Shown here piece by piece: positions 17,283-26,549 of a stretch of 54,113 nt of DNA. The notes beneath the pieces were generated by a model. The model was not told where the DNA came from and searched no databases. It was given only the letters and a program-made list of their open reading frames with translations. Where the stretch lies: assembly GCA_903886975.1 (NCBI GenBank), contig CAISOB010000007.1:1-54113 (forward strand), given 5' to 3'. Made by a program: the position numbers and the translations under genes. How positions within the stretch are numbered: position 1 is the first letter of the stretch; every line of letters starts with the position of its first letter. This DNA is from an uncultured beta proteobacterium (GTDB lineage: Bacteria > Pseudomonadota > Gammaproteobacteria > Burkholderiales > Rhodocyclaceae).

Positions 17283-17897
17283 TCACAGCGCCAGAAAATT
17301 CTGCAACAACCGAAAGCCAGCCTTTTGACTTTTTTCCGGATGAAACTGTACCGCCACGACCGAACCCTGCGCCACGGCCGACACAAAACCACCGCAGTAA
17401 TTGGTCCGCGCCGCGACAGTCGCATCCGGGCAACTCAGATGATAACTGTGCACAAAATAGAAATCCGTATTCGATGGGATGCCATCGAAGAGCGTCGTCA
17501 GCCCGGTCGATTCAACTGCATTCCACCCCATATGGGGAATCCTCTCGCCGCGCTGACTTTCGAACTTGACAACAGCGCCGGAGAGCAGACCAAGCCCTCT
17601 GCAATCGCCACCTTCGGTGCTCGACTCAGCCAACAGTTGCATGCCCAAGCAAATTCCCAGTAGCGGGACCGACCGGCGAACAACGTTTTCGCATATCGCT
17701 TCGTCCAATCCCTTGGCGTGCAGGTTGGCCATAGCGGCGGCGAATGCTCCGACGCCGGGCAACACAATGCGATCGGCGTCGTTCAGGTCTCCCGGATCGT
17801 CGGTGACTACCACGTTGCCGCCGCACTCCTCCAATGCGCGCGCGATCGAGTTGAGATTGCAAAGGCCGTGATTGACGATGACAACGCGGTTGCTCAC
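17283..17897 (-). CDS. hisH2: HisH2, glutaminase subunit of a sugar amidotransferase complex
   Basis: The 204-residue protein is a class I glutamine amidotransferase. The catalytic triad is visible: cysteine in LLGICLGMQ (near residue 84), and histidine and glutamate in VQFHPEKS near the C-terminus. The oxyanion region LPGVGAF is also present. HisH releases ammonia from glutamine and passes it through the HisF barrel. Adjacent hisF2 and a WbpG-type ligase show that this copy belongs to the glycan locus and not to histidine synthesis, since no other his genes are present. Spacing is 1 base to hisF2 and 10 bases from the WbpG-type gene. Confidence 0.9.
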   Translation of the reverse strand: MSNRVVIVNHGLCNLNSIARALEECGGNVVVTDDPGDLNDADRIVLPGVGAFAAAMANLHAKGLDEAICENVVRRSVPLLGICLGMQLLAESSTEGGDCRGLGLLSGAVVKFESQRGERIPHMGWNAVESTGLTTLFDGIPSNTDFYFVHSYHLSCPDATVAARTNYCGGFVSAVAQGSVVAVQFHPEKSQKAGFRLLQNFLAL

Positions 17898-17907
17898 GCT
17901 GGTTTGC

Positions 17908-19059
17908 TCATTCGTTGTCGGCGTTTGTCTTGATCAGCCTGAAGCCCTTGTCGCGCAGCAGGTTGCCCCTGGCATCGCTCTGGAACAGGCGCTTGTTGGT
18001 GAAGCGATCGCAAACCTTGTTGAATTCATCGATCGTCATGTCGATCTCTCGCAGGATATCCTCGAGGGAGCGTCCCAAATACGTGTGCGGGTACATGCCG
18101 TCGTGGCGTTTGACCATCTCCAGCGCGTCGGGTCGCATTAACCGGCCGCGGCGGATATGGTTGTTGGCAATGTCGGTCGCGCGACCAAAGCCGAACTTCA
18201 AATACTTGAAATAGTCATGAATGCCGGTCTGGTGGTTATCCAGATTCTCGTAATTGGCCAGCGACCCCTCGACCAGAGTCGGGTGAGACTCGAATCCGTA
18301 AGCCTGCGAAATCAGCGCGTTGGTCATCCCGTCCCAGGGGAAGAAATACCCCAGAAAGATACCCGTGACACCGACTCGAGCCAGTTCTTCATCGGAAGGA
18401 TACGAGTACGGAATCAAATGTCGCTTTTCGATGCCCACCTGACCGATCAGGTCAGATACCCGCAACCCCAAGAGGCCACCGAACTCTTCGAGCCAGCGGC
18501 GGTCGAGGATGTTCTTCTCCTGACTCGCCGCAGGCCCTCCGTATTCATGTTGCGAGTTTTCACCCCAGACGATCATGGGAATGCCCATCTGCACCGCGAT
18601 ACGAATTGGCGTAGTGAAAATGGCAACGTGCTCCGGCCATGAAATATCGCCGATCTGGGTGAGACACAGCTTGTTCAGGGCGCGCCGGATTTTCGGATTA
18701 AAGGTCACCTCGATATAATCGACCCCCATACGCTTCAGGCTTTCGATATTTCGTCGGCCAATGTCCGAGAGTGAATCAGTGGTGGCCGTTACACACAACG
18801 GGTTTAGCCCGTGTTGCAGCAAGCGGATCACCTGATAGGTACTGTCCTTCCCGCCCGATACCGGGACAATGCAGTCGTAGTTACTGCTGTCCTTGCTGCG
18901 ATAATGATCAACAATTCCAAGGAACTCTTTCCGTCTGGCGTCCCAATCCACTTCGGCGCGCTTTTCAAAAGCGAGACAGGCGCTGCATACGCCATGTTCG
19001 TCAAACCAGAGATCGGGCTTGGTATCGGGATAAAGACAACGCGTGCAATAGCGGATCAT
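17908..19059 (-). CDS. pseA: N-acetyl sugar amidotransferase (WbpG/PseA family)
   Basis: The 383-residue protein has the PP-loop ATP pyrophosphatase motif PVSGGKDST near residue 66 and two N-terminal CxxC pairs (CTRC and CSAC) that probably bind zinc. These features and its length fit WbpG and PseA, which activate an acetamido group and replace its oxygen with ammonia to form an acetamidino group. In Campylobacter PseA does this for pseudaminic acid; in Pseudomonas WbpG acts with HisH2 and HisF2. Here all three genes lie in a row inside the pse block. The gene overlaps pseC as ATGA. Confidence 0.9.
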   Translation of the reverse strand: MIRYCTRCLYPDTKPDLWFDEHGVCSACLAFEKRAEVDWDARRKEFLGIVDHYRSKDSSNYDCIVPVSGGKDSTYQVIRLLQHGLNPLCVTATTDSLSDIGRRNIESLKRMGVDYIEVTFNPKIRRALNKLCLTQIGDISWPEHVAIFTTPIRIAVQMGIPMIVWGENSQHEYGGPAASQEKNILDRRWLEEFGGLLGLRVSDLIGQVGIEKRHLIPYSYPSDEELARVGVTGIFLGYFFPWDGMTNALISQAYGFESHPTLVEGSLANYENLDNHQTGIHDYFKYLKFGFGRATDIANNHIRRGRLMRPDALEMVKRHDGMYPHTYLGRSLEDILREIDMTIDEFNKVCDRFTNKRLFQSDARGNLLRDKGFRLIKTNADNE

Positions 19060-20264
19060 CGTTTGGTGTCCTTGAGCAGAGACATTAGAGTAGCGGCGAC
19101 ATATTCGACGTCGGTGTCACGCATCGCCGGAAAAAGCGGTAAAGATAGGCAACGAGCGTAATAGGCATCAGCGCCCGGCAGAGAAAGTCCAGGCTGGCGC
19201 GCGCGCCAGAACGGCTGGCGATGCACTGGCAGGTAATGTACCTGAGTACCAATCCCTTTCGCATGTAGTGCGTTCATCAATCGCGCACGGGAAATTCCAG
19301 CCGCCGCAAAGTCGATAAGCACCGGATACAGGTGCCATCCTCCGTTGCACCCTGGCACGCGGGGTATCGGTCGCAGCAACGGCGAGATAGGAGCCAACGC
19401 GCGGTCGTATAGATCAGCTAATTCTCTGCGCCGTGAAAGGAAACTGTCCAGCTTTGCGAGCTGGCTCAGGCCAAGGGCGCAATGGATTTCGCTGGCACGG
19501 TAGTTAAATCCCGGTTCCGGCATTTCGTAGTACCAAGGATTGGTTGCGCCGTCGGTGTCGAAAGCCTCGTCCTTCTGAACGAACCGAGCCGAATCGCGCA
19601 CCATGCCGTGGTTGCGAAATCGCGTCAGACGTTCGGTCAGTTTCGGATCTGCGGTGGTAATGACGCCGCCCTCGCCCATCGCGATAACCTTGACCGGATG
19701 CAGTGAGAATATCGACATTGATGCACTTGTGCCGTCGCCGATGAGGATATTGCCCATTGTCGCGCCCAAGGCGTGGCACGCATCGTCTACTACAGCCAGG
19801 TCATGTCTCGCCGCCATTTCACCAATCGCCGCCAGATCAACGCAACCGCCGTTCAGGTGAACAGGAAACACTGCTTTGGCACGCCCCTTTGCACGAACGA
19901 TGGCATCGCCGAGGGTTTTGGCTGTCATCAGACCGGTGTCCGGATCGACATCGGCGAACACCACATCCGCCCCAACGTAGACCGCTGCGCTTGCCGTGGC
20001 GAGGAAAGTGAGACTCGGCACGATCACGACATCGCCAGGCCCCAGGCCGAGCGCCAGCGCCGCCAGGTGAAGCGCCGCCGTGCCATTGGCACAGGACACC
20101 GCATGCGTCGCGCCCGTGCGTTGCGCGAAGGCTTTCTCGAAACGCGCGACAAGCGGCCCGCCTGTCAGAGAGTCGGAACGGAGGACGTCAACAACAGCGG
20201 CGATATCGTCCTCGTCGATCTGATGCCGACCATATGGAAGGAAATGTTGGGGCTTAAGAGGCAC
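19056..20264 (-). CDS. pseC: UDP-4-amino-4,6-dideoxy-N-acetyl-L-altrosamine transaminase
   Basis: The 402-residue PLP enzyme belongs to the DegT family. It begins with LPYGRHQIDEDDI and LTGGPLVARFE, which are typical of PseC, has the cofactor-phosphate loop ANGTAALHL, the stacking aspartate in VVDDACHALGA, and the aldimine lysine in FSLHPVKVIAMGEGG near residue 185. It aminates carbon 4 of the PseB product using glutamate. It lies 2 bases behind pseB and overlaps the WbpG-type gene as ATGA, in the order expected for a pse operon. Confidence 0.92.
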   Translation of the reverse strand: MPLKPQHFLPYGRHQIDEDDIAAVVDVLRSDSLTGGPLVARFEKAFAQRTGATHAVSCANGTAALHLAALALGLGPGDVVIVPSLTFLATASAAVYVGADVVFADVDPDTGLMTAKTLGDAIVRAKGRAKAVFPVHLNGGCVDLAAIGEMAARHDLAVVDDACHALGATMGNILIGDGTSASMSIFSLHPVKVIAMGEGGVITTADPKLTERLTRFRNHGMVRDSARFVQKDEAFDTDGATNPWYYEMPEPGFNYRASEIHCALGLSQLAKLDSFLSRRRELADLYDRALAPISPLLRPIPRVPGCNGGWHLYPVLIDFAAAGISRARLMNALHAKGIGTQVHYLPVHRQPFWRARQPGLSLPGADAYYARCLSLPLFPAMRDTDVEYVAATLMSLLKDTKR

Positions 20265-20266
20265 TT

Positions 20267-21304
20267 CTATACCCCCTGTAGCAAGGCTCGCAGATCGTCG
20301 TCATCAAGCCATACAGGGTTCTTGTCACTTGAGTATCGGAACCCGTCTTCTACCTTGCGACCTTCGCCATCAAGATACGTGCCGGTGCGCCAGAAAGACA
20401 AAGTTGGCGTTATGACATAGCGATCGGGCAACTCGATGGTATTAAAAGCATCGTCTTCCGTAATCATGACTTCGTGCAGCTTCTCTCCCGGCCGGATTCC
20501 GACGACCTTCTGGGGCATTTCCGGAGCGAGAACCCGAATCACGTCAGCGACCTTGGCGCTTGGAATCTTCGGAATAAAGATTTCGCCACCGGTCATCCTT
20601 ACCATCGAGGAGAGCACGAAGTTGACGCCTTGTGGGATGGTGATCCAGAAACGCGTCATGCGCGGATCCGTGATGGGCAATGCATCGGCCCCTTCGGCAA
20701 TCAGACGTCTAAACAGGGGGACTATGCTGCCTCGTGAGCCGACCACATTTCCGTACCGTACGACCGAAAAATGGGGGCCTTCCCCGCCCGACAGGTGGTT
20801 CGCGGCAACGAAGATCTTGTCGGAGGCTAGTTTGCTGGCGCCATAAAGATTTATGGGATTTGCTGCCTTGTCGGTCGATAGTGCGATTACTCGCTTTACG
20901 CCGGCGCGAATTGACGCGACTACGACATTCTCGGCACCATGCACATTCGTGCGGATACATTCAAATGGGTTGTATTCTGCGGCCGGAACATGCTTGAGCG
21001 CGGCCGCATGGATCACGTAGTCGACGCCACGCATGGCCATTTCCATGCGACCAAGATCCCTTACATCGCCAATGAAAAAACGCAAGCTATCAGCCGCCGG
21101 ATGGCCACGAAAACTGACCTCCATGTTGTGTTGCTTGTCTTCATCACGCGAAAAGACAATTACCTTGCGCGGTTTGCACGTCCCGAGAACATGGCGAATA
21201 AAGGCGGTGCCGAAGGAACCTGTTCCCCCCGTGACAAGAATGACCTTATCCCGCAAAAAATCTGGCTGAAAATCACCCAGAAACGATTCCGATTTATTTG
21301 TCAC
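20267..21304 (-). CDS. pseB: UDP-N-acetylglucosamine 4,6-dehydratase (inverting, C5-epimerising)
   Basis: The protein is a short-chain dehydrogenase/reductase of the PseB/FlaA1 type. It has the NADP motif VTGGTGSFGTAF, the active-site stretch STDKAANPINLYGASKLASD with the YxxxK lysine, and VVRYGNVVGSRGS. It starts the pseudaminic acid pathway from UDP-GlcNAc. I choose the GTG at 21304 because a GGGAG lies 10 bases upstream; the ATG at 21394 lies directly against the fcl stop codon, has no good binding site and would add about 30 residues. From GTG the chain is 345 residues, close to other PseB proteins. Confidence 0.92.
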   Translation of the reverse strand: MTNKSESFLGDFQPDFLRDKVILVTGGTGSFGTAFIRHVLGTCKPRKVIVFSRDEDKQHNMEVSFRGHPAADSLRFFIGDVRDLGRMEMAMRGVDYVIHAAALKHVPAAEYNPFECIRTNVHGAENVVVASIRAGVKRVIALSTDKAANPINLYGASKLASDKIFVAANHLSGGEGPHFSVVRYGNVVGSRGSIVPLFRRLIAEGADALPITDPRMTRFWITIPQGVNFVLSSMVRMTGGEIFIPKIPSAKVADVIRVLAPEMPQKVVGIRPGEKLHEVMITEDDAFNTIELPDRYVITPTLSFWRTGTYLDGEGRKVEDGFRYSSDKNPVWLDDDDLRALLQGV

Positions 21305-21394
21305 CTTAACTAATCTCCCGAAAAATCGTGGTCCTGCGAATTGCGGTCTAACGGCGGTGATGAAAAACAGTCGGTCGAAATTATCGACAATCAA

Positions 21395-22369
21395 TCATCG
21401 TTCAGTAAATTCAAGGTATGCGCGACTCAAGCCGTCCTCAAGTCCTGTCCTCGCGAGCCACCCGGCCCGAGCCAAGCGCGACACGTCCATCAATTTTCGC
21501 GGCGTTCCGTCCGGCATGTTCTTGTCGAAGACAATTTCCCCTTTGAAACCCACTACCTTCTTCACTGTTTCAGCAAGCTGCCTGATCGTCACGTCGGTAC
21601 CCACCCCGATGTTGACCAAAGGCGGCTCAAATCTGCCGGTCTTCGATTCATCGCTTCCAAGCAAACCGTCGTACTTCTCAGCGGGAAGATTCATCAGAAA
21701 GACACAGGCGTCGGCCATATCCTCGTTGTAGAGAAATTCCCGCTTAGGCGTCCCGGTTCCCCAGACCACGACTTCTCTTGCATTCGCTTGCTTTGCTTCA
21801 TGAAACTTGCGGATCAGCGCAGGAATAACGTGGCTGTTCTCCGGGTGATAGTTGTCGCCCGGTCCATAAAGGTTGGTCGGCATTACCGCGAGGTACTTCG
21901 TGTCGTACTGGCGGTTGTAACTCCAGCACATTTCAATGCCCGCAATCTTGGCTAAGGCATAGGGGCGATTGGTCGGTTCAAGCGGGCCGGTGAGCAAGTA
22001 TTCTTCCCTCATCGGCTGCGGCGCCAGCTTGGGGTAAATGCAGCTGGAGCCGAGAAACATCAGGCGCTTGACGTTGTTCCGGTAGGCGGCATGGATGATG
22101 TTGGTCTGGATAACCAGGTTGTCGCGAATGAATTCGGCGGGGTAGCCGTTGTTGGCGAGGATGCCTCCGACCTTGGCCGCCGCCAGGAAGACATAGTCGG
22201 GCTTCTCCTGCGTGAAGAAGGCCCCGGTGGCGGCCTGGTTGGTGAGGTCAAGGTCTGCGTGAGTACGCGTCAGGAGGTTGGCAAAGCCTCTTTCCTGCAG
22301 ATTGCGCACGATGGCCGAGCCGACGAGGCCGCGATGGCCGGCGATATAGATTTTTGCGTCGAGTTCCAT
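21395..22369 (-). CDS. fcl: GDP-L-fucose synthase
   Basis: The 324-residue enzyme is an SDR epimerase/reductase that converts GDP-4-keto-6-deoxymannose to GDP-L-fucose. It shows the NADP motif [11 protein letters not shown], the WcaG/Fcl stretch [13 protein letters not shown] with [13 protein letters not shown], the catalytic YALAKIAG, and [22 protein letters not shown]. With gmd, a phosphomannomutase and manC in the same operon, the GDP-L-fucose pathway from mannose-6-phosphate is complete. It precedes pseB; the intervening stretch of about 90 bases has no gene. Confidence 0.95.
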   Translation of the reverse strand: MELDAKIYIAGHRGLVGSAIVRNLQERGFANLLTRTHADLDLTNQAATGAFFTQEKPDYVFLAAAKVGGILANNGYPAEFIRDNLVIQTNIIHAAYRNNVKRLMFLGSSCIYPKLAPQPMREEYLLTGPLEPTNRPYALAKIAGIEMCWSYNRQYDTKYLAVMPTNLYGPGDNYHPENSHVIPALIRKFHEAKQANAREVVVWGTGTPKREFLYNEDMADACVFLMNLPAEKYDGLLGSDESKTGRFEPPLVNIGVGTDVTIRQLAETVKKVVGFKGEIVFDKNMPDGTPRKLMDVSRLARAGWLARTGLEDGLSRAYLEFTER

Positions 22370-22389
22370 TGGCGGCCTTAATGTTTCTC

Positions 22390-23853
22390 TTAAGCAAATA
22401 GCTTCGAACCAAGGGCAGATTTCATGTGGTGCAAACTTGCCTGCACCAGTAGTTCTGCTCTTTCCTGACTTGCCGACTCGGCATAACAGCGTAATTCCGG
22501 CGCATTGCCCGATGCGCGCAAATGCACGATCTCATCACCTTCCAGCGTGATGCGCAGCCCATCGGTCTGATCCAACGCCACGAACTTTCCGCACAGGCCA
22601 TCGAGCAGTGACTCAACGGCGGCAGGTGAGAAGGCGATTTCCTGCAGAAGCGCTCGGCTCGTCTCCGTCGGGAAATCCTGTAATCGGTCGCTCGCCGTAA
22701 ATCTCGCCGGCAAGCCTCTGGGCAGAGCGGAAACCATAAGTCTTTCTTCTCGTGCCATCGACAGCAAGCAGAGGATCGGCAGCACCGCATCGCGAGTCAT
22801 TAGGGGCAGCAAGAAACGATCGTTCTTCTCGATCTTCGATCCAACCAGAAAGCCGCCGTTCGGCTCAAATCCAACGACATTCTGGGCGCCGGAGCGGATC
22901 AATCCTTCGATGCCCTCGATAACATACGGCGAACCGATGCGAGTTCGAATCACTTGCGAGAAGGATCCACATAATTCAAGTGCCGTATTGCAATTCACCG
23001 TCGTGGCTACAGCTTGCGCGCCAAGGTATTGGGCACAGAGGATGCCAACCACGTCACCCCGAAACCAGTTTCCCTTTTCGTCGCCAAGCAGCGGCCGGTC
23101 GGCATCGCCATCCGTCGAGAGAATGGCGTCAAAGCCATACTGTTCGGCCCAGAGATGCGCCTGGCGCGCATCGGCCTCACTTACGGCTTCGGTGTCGATG
23201 GGGACAAAGTCGTTTGTTCTTCCCATTGAAATGACTTCTGCACCCAAGCCTTCAAGTATTTCCCGCAACAGATCTCGCGACACGCTGGAGTGTTCGTAGA
23301 ATCCCAGCTTCATTCCCGCCAGACATCGGGGCTGAAAGAATTGTAGATACCGATCAACATAGCGCTGATAAGCTTTTCGACTCGTTGCCGGCAAGGGCGT
23401 CGACAGGCCCTCGTCTGGGATGGTAACTACCGCTTGGCTGATCTTCGCTTCATCCGCCTTGGTGATCTCGCCCGCCATCCCGTAAAACTTGATGCCGTTT
23501 CGATCGAAAGGAATGTGGCTGCCGGTAACCATTATGGCCGGCGAGCCCTGTGTCTGCGCGTAATAGGCCAGCGCCGGCGTGGGGATCGCGCCACAAAAAT
23601 CGACGCGCAGTCCAGTATGCTGAATTGCCGCCGCACAGGCCGAAGCAATCTCGGGACTGCTCGGGCGCAGATCCATCGCCAATGCCACGCGACCGGAGTC
23701 TGCTGAAGTCGCATTCAGAAAAGCTGAGGCATACGCAAAGCAGATCTCGCTGCTCATATCGGCCACGAGCCCACGCACGCCGCTGGTTCCAAAACGCACG
23801 CCGCTGGCGTCCATCAGATTCCGGATTGCGATCGTTCGTTCAGGGGATTTCAT
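22390..23853 (-). CDS. Phosphomannomutase/phosphoglucomutase-family sugar mutase
   Basis: The 487-residue protein is a member of the alpha-D-phosphohexomutase family. It has the N-terminal [11 protein letters not shown], the phosphoserine loop as [12 protein letters not shown] (the more common form is TASHNP), the magnesium loop [10 protein letters not shown], the sugar loop GFEPNGGF and the phosphate loop RASGNAPE. Given its place between gmd and fcl it most likely turns mannose-6-phosphate into mannose-1-phosphate for ManC. The loop variant with threonine-glycine and isoleucine marks a distinct subfamily, so phosphoglucosamine or glucose substrates cannot be excluded. A second start candidate lies 14 residues in (MDASGVRFG). 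Confidence 0.85.
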   Translation of the reverse strand: MKSPERTIAIRNLMDASGVRFGTSGVRGLVADMSSEICFAYASAFLNATSADSGRVALAMDLRPSSPEIASACAAAIQHTGLRVDFCGAIPTPALAYYAQTQGSPAIMVTGSHIPFDRNGIKFYGMAGEITKADEAKISQAVVTIPDEGLSTPLPATSRKAYQRYVDRYLQFFQPRCLAGMKLGFYEHSSVSRDLLREILEGLGAEVISMGRTNDFVPIDTEAVSEADARQAHLWAEQYGFDAILSTDGDADRPLLGDEKGNWFRGDVVGILCAQYLGAQAVATTVNCNTALELCGSFSQVIRTRIGSPYVIEGIEGLIRSGAQNVVGFEPNGGFLVGSKIEKNDRFLLPLMTRDAVLPILCLLSMAREERLMVSALPRGLPARFTASDRLQDFPTETSRALLQEIAFSPAAVESLLDGLCGKFVALDQTDGLRITLEGDEIVHLRASGNAPELRCYAESASQERAELLVQASLHHMKSALGSKLFA

Positions 23854-23880
23854 GCGAAGAGATCAGAGTCAAAGGTCCGC

Positions 23881-24966
23881 TTACTCGTTGTAATCGTAGG
23901 TGGCATAACCGTGCTTCTTGACGAGTTCGTCGCGCTCGGCGCTCTTGAGGTCTTCGCGGACCATTTCCGAAACGAGCTCATCGAAGCTAATCTTTGGCGT
24001 CCAGCCCAGTTTCTCTTTCGCCTTGGTCGGGTCGCCAAGAAGGGTTTCGACTTCTGTGGGCCGAAAGTAGCGCTGGTCCACCCTGACAATGACGTTGCCA
24101 TTTTGGTCGGTGCCGGTTTCTTCGACGCCCTGCCCTTGCCAAGTTATGGCGATGGCAAGTTCCTTGGCGGCGGCGTTGACGAAATCACGTACGCTGTACT
24201 GCACGCCGGTAGCGATGACGAAATCTTCGGGCTTATCGTGCTGGAGCATCAGCCATTGGGCTTCAACGTAGTCGCGCGCGTGCCCCCAGTCGCGCAACGA
24301 ATCCATATTGCCAAGGTAGAGGCAATCCTGCAGGTTGAGTTTGATTCTTGCGAGGGCGCGAGTGATTTTGCGGGTGACGAAGGTTTCGCCGCGCAAGGGG
24401 CTCTCGTGATTGAAAAGAATGCCGTTGCATGCGAAGAGACCGTAGGCTTCACGGTAGTTGACGGTAATCCAGAAGCCGTAGAGCTTGGCGACGGCGTAGG
24501 GGCTGCGTGGGTAGAAGCGCGTGGTTTCCTTTTGCGGGGTTTCCTGGACCAGGCCGTAGAGTTCGGAGGTACTGGCCTGGTAGAAGCGGGTCTTCTTTTC
24601 CAGGCCCAGGATGCGGATGGCTTCGAGGATACGCAGTGTGCCGATACCGTCAGCGTTAGCGGTGTATTCGGGGGTTTCAAAGCTGACCGCCACATGGCTC
24701 ATCGCGGCGAGATTGTATATCTCGTCGGGCTGGACCTGCTGGATGATACGGATCAGGTTGGTCGAGTCGGTCAGATCACCGTAGTGGAGAATGAACTTCC
24801 GGTTGTCGACATGCGGATCCTGGTAGAGATGGTCGATACGGTCGGTGTTGAAGAGCGAGCTGCGGCGCTTGAGGCCGTGCACCACATAGCCCTTCTTGAG
24901 CAGGAATTCCGCCAAGTACGCACCGTCCTGGCCGGTGATGCCGGTAACCAACGCAGTCTTATTCAT
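23881..24966 (-). CDS. gmd: GDP-mannose 4,6-dehydratase
   Basis: The 361-residue SDR enzyme starts with the NADP motif [17 protein letters not shown] and the Gmd signature [15 protein letters not shown]. The catalytic centre is seen as QASTSELYG and [10 protein letters not shown], and the C-terminal part has the conserved [17 protein letters not shown]. It makes GDP-4-keto-6-deoxy-D-mannose, the substrate of Fcl. It is 3 bases behind manC, so the two are probably translated together. Confidence 0.95.
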   Translation of the reverse strand: MNKTALVTGITGQDGAYLAEFLLKKGYVVHGLKRRSSLFNTDRIDHLYQDPHVDNRKFILHYGDLTDSTNLIRIIQQVQPDEIYNLAAMSHVAVSFETPEYTANADGIGTLRILEAIRILGLEKKTRFYQASTSELYGLVQETPQKETTRFYPRSPYAVAKLYGFWITVNYREAYGLFACNGILFNHESPLRGETFVTRKITRALARIKLNLQDCLYLGNMDSLRDWGHARDYVEAQWLMLQHDKPEDFVIATGVQYSVRDFVNAAAKELAIAITWQGQGVEETGTDQNGNVIVRVDQRYFRPTEVETLLGDPTKAKEKLGWTPKISFDELVSEMVREDLKSAERDELVKKHGYATYDYNE

Positions 24967-24969
24967 TGT

Positions 24970-26397
24970 TTATCTGCCGTAATTGTCTTCAAACCGAACA
25001 ATATCATCCTCACCCAAATAACTGCCGGACTGTATCTCCACCATTTCCAGGTCAATACGGCCAGGATTTTCCAGGCGGTGGATCACACCCAAAGGAATGT
25101 AGGTGGATTGGTTCTCGGAAAGGAGAAGTGTTTCTTCCCCGCGTACGATCTTCGCCGTGCCCTTGACTACCACCCAGTGCTCGGCTCGATGATGGTGTTT
25201 CTGGAGGCTGAGACTTGCGCCGGGCTTCACCAGAATGCGCTTGACCTGATATCTCGGAGCGTAAGCCAATCCTTCGTAACTTCCCCAAGGACGATGCACA
25301 ATATGCTGGAACTCGGTTTCCGGGCGCGAAGCGATTTTCAGTGTCTCTACAACCTTCTTTACATCCTGAGCATTCAGTCTGTCAGCCACCAGCACCGCGT
25401 CCTTGGTTGCGACGACAATCAGATCGCTGACTCCAACCGTCGCTACCAACCGCCCGTCAGAATAGATCACTGAATCTTGTGTATCGATGATGACGACATC
25501 GCCTTGCACCGTATTGCCCGAAGCATCGGCATTCCCGAGAACCGCCAAGGCATCCCACGCGCCGATGTCGTTCCATCCCGCATCGAGCGGAATGACAACG
25601 CCATCTTTTGTCTTTTCCATAATTGCATAGTCTATGGAATCCGACGGGCTCGCCGAGAAGCTGTTTGCTTCGAGACGGAGAAAGTCCATGTCGTGCCGAG
25701 CATTGGTCACCGCATCGGCAACATTCCTCATGATCGCCGGCGCAACACGCTCCAGTGCCGCCAAATACGAATCGGCACGGAACAGGAAGATGCCGCTGTT
25801 CCAGAAATAGTCTCCTTTATCGAGATAGCCTTGAGCCGTCTTTGCGTCGGGCTTTTCGACAAAACGATCCAGAGCGAATCCCCCGGCAACGGGAAGCCCC
25901 CGGCGAATATATCCATAGCCTGTTTCGGGTCGATTCGGAACAATGCCGAAGGTGACCAGCGCACCCGATCGCGCATGCGGAACGGCGGCCTCAATAGCCA
26001 GCTGAAAGGCCGTCACATCGGAAATAACGTGATCCGACGGAAGCACCAGCAGCAGTGGCGCTTCCTTATCGCCGACCTGGCTCAGGGCATGGATTGCAGC
26101 GGCCGCAACTGCGGGTGCGGTGTTACGGGCAGAAGGTTCGAGCAGGATATCGCCCTTGAGTCCGATTTCCCGGAATTGTTCGGCGAGGAGAAACCGATGG
26201 ATTTCGTTGGCCACTGCAATGGTTGTTCCTAGGCCTGGCACTCCTTCCAGACGTCGCAGGGTGTTTTGCAGCAAAGAGAAATCGTCTGCCAGCCGGAGAA
26301 ACTGTTTGGGGTAATGGGTCCGGGAAAGCGGCCACAAACGGGTACCCGAACCTCCACAGAGCAATACCGGACGAATCGTGACAGTGCTCATCTTCAT
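24970..26397 (-). CDS. manC: Mannose-1-phosphate guanylyltransferase / mannose-6-phosphate isomerase
   Basis: The 475-residue enzyme is the bifunctional ManC/AlgA type. The N-terminal nucleotidyltransferase shows CGGSGTRLWPLSR (residues 14-26) and the FVEKPD motif; the C-terminal cupin has QKHHHRAEHWVVVKG and IPLGVIHRLENPG, the metal site of the isomerase. It supplies GDP-mannose for Gmd. It is the first gene behind the ops element and the terminator at 26510-26542. Two starts are possible, ATG 26397 and ATG 26391, both with weak ribosome-binding sites; I give the longer. Confidence 0.95.
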   Translation of the reverse strand: MKMSTVTIRPVLLCGGSGTRLWPLSRTHYPKQFLRLADDFSLLQNTLRRLEGVPGLGTTIAVANEIHRFLLAEQFREIGLKGDILLEPSARNTAPAVAAAAIHALSQVGDKEAPLLLVLPSDHVISDVTAFQLAIEAAVPHARSGALVTFGIVPNRPETGYGYIRRGLPVAGGFALDRFVEKPDAKTAQGYLDKGDYFWNSGIFLFRADSYLAALERVAPAIMRNVADAVTNARHDMDFLRLEANSFSASPSDSIDYAIMEKTKDGVVIPLDAGWNDIGAWDALAVLGNADASGNTVQGDVVIIDTQDSVIYSDGRLVATVGVSDLIVVATKDAVLVADRLNAQDVKKVVETLKIASRPETEFQHIVHRPWGSYEGLAYAPRYQVKRILVKPGASLSLQKHHHRAEHWVVVKGTAKIVRGEETLLLSENQSTYIPLGVIHRLENPGRIDLEMVEIQSGSYLGEDDIVRFEDNYGR

Positions 26398-26460
26398 TAG
26401 CTTTCTAATAGCAATGTGGTGGCCGACTAGCCTTGTGGACAGAGATGTGAAGGAGGCTCA

Positions 26461-26474
26461 GGCACGCTACCGCC
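26461..26474 (-). promoter_or_regulatory. ops element (RfaH recruitment site)
   Basis: On the minus strand positions 26474 to 26461 read GGCGGTAGCGTGCC, a perfect match to the ops consensus GGCGGTAG-NN-TG that pauses RNA polymerase and loads RfaH. It lies in the untranslated leader 64 bases upstream of manC, in the correct orientation, and about 75 bases downstream of the rfaH gene itself. This makes it likely that RfaH controls the roughly 26 kb operon behind it. Confidence 0.88.
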
Positions 26475-26509
26475 CTTGGATTGAGCGTCATTCCAAAAAA
26501 CGCAGTTCT

Positions 26510-26542
26510 AAAAAACCGTCACTGGCGTGTTTGGCCAGTGAC
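26510..26542 (-). terminator. Rho-independent terminator between rfaH and manC
   Basis: A perfect 9-bp stem (GTCACTGGC at 26518-26526 pairing with 26534-26542) with a 7-base loop is followed on the minus strand by GG and six T residues. It begins 8 bases after the rfaH stop codon. A second run of T residues follows at 26500-26495. Transcripts that pass rfaH should end here unless antiterminated, so the downstream operon either has its own promoter or depends on read-through. Confidence 0.88.
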
Positions 26543-26549
26543 CATGGGC

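Noticed and set aside
23911..25473. Long plus-strand open frame of 520 codons opposite gmd and manC
   Set aside because: It lies antisense to two clearly identified genes and has no recognisable domains; the frame is open only because of the codon use of the real genes.
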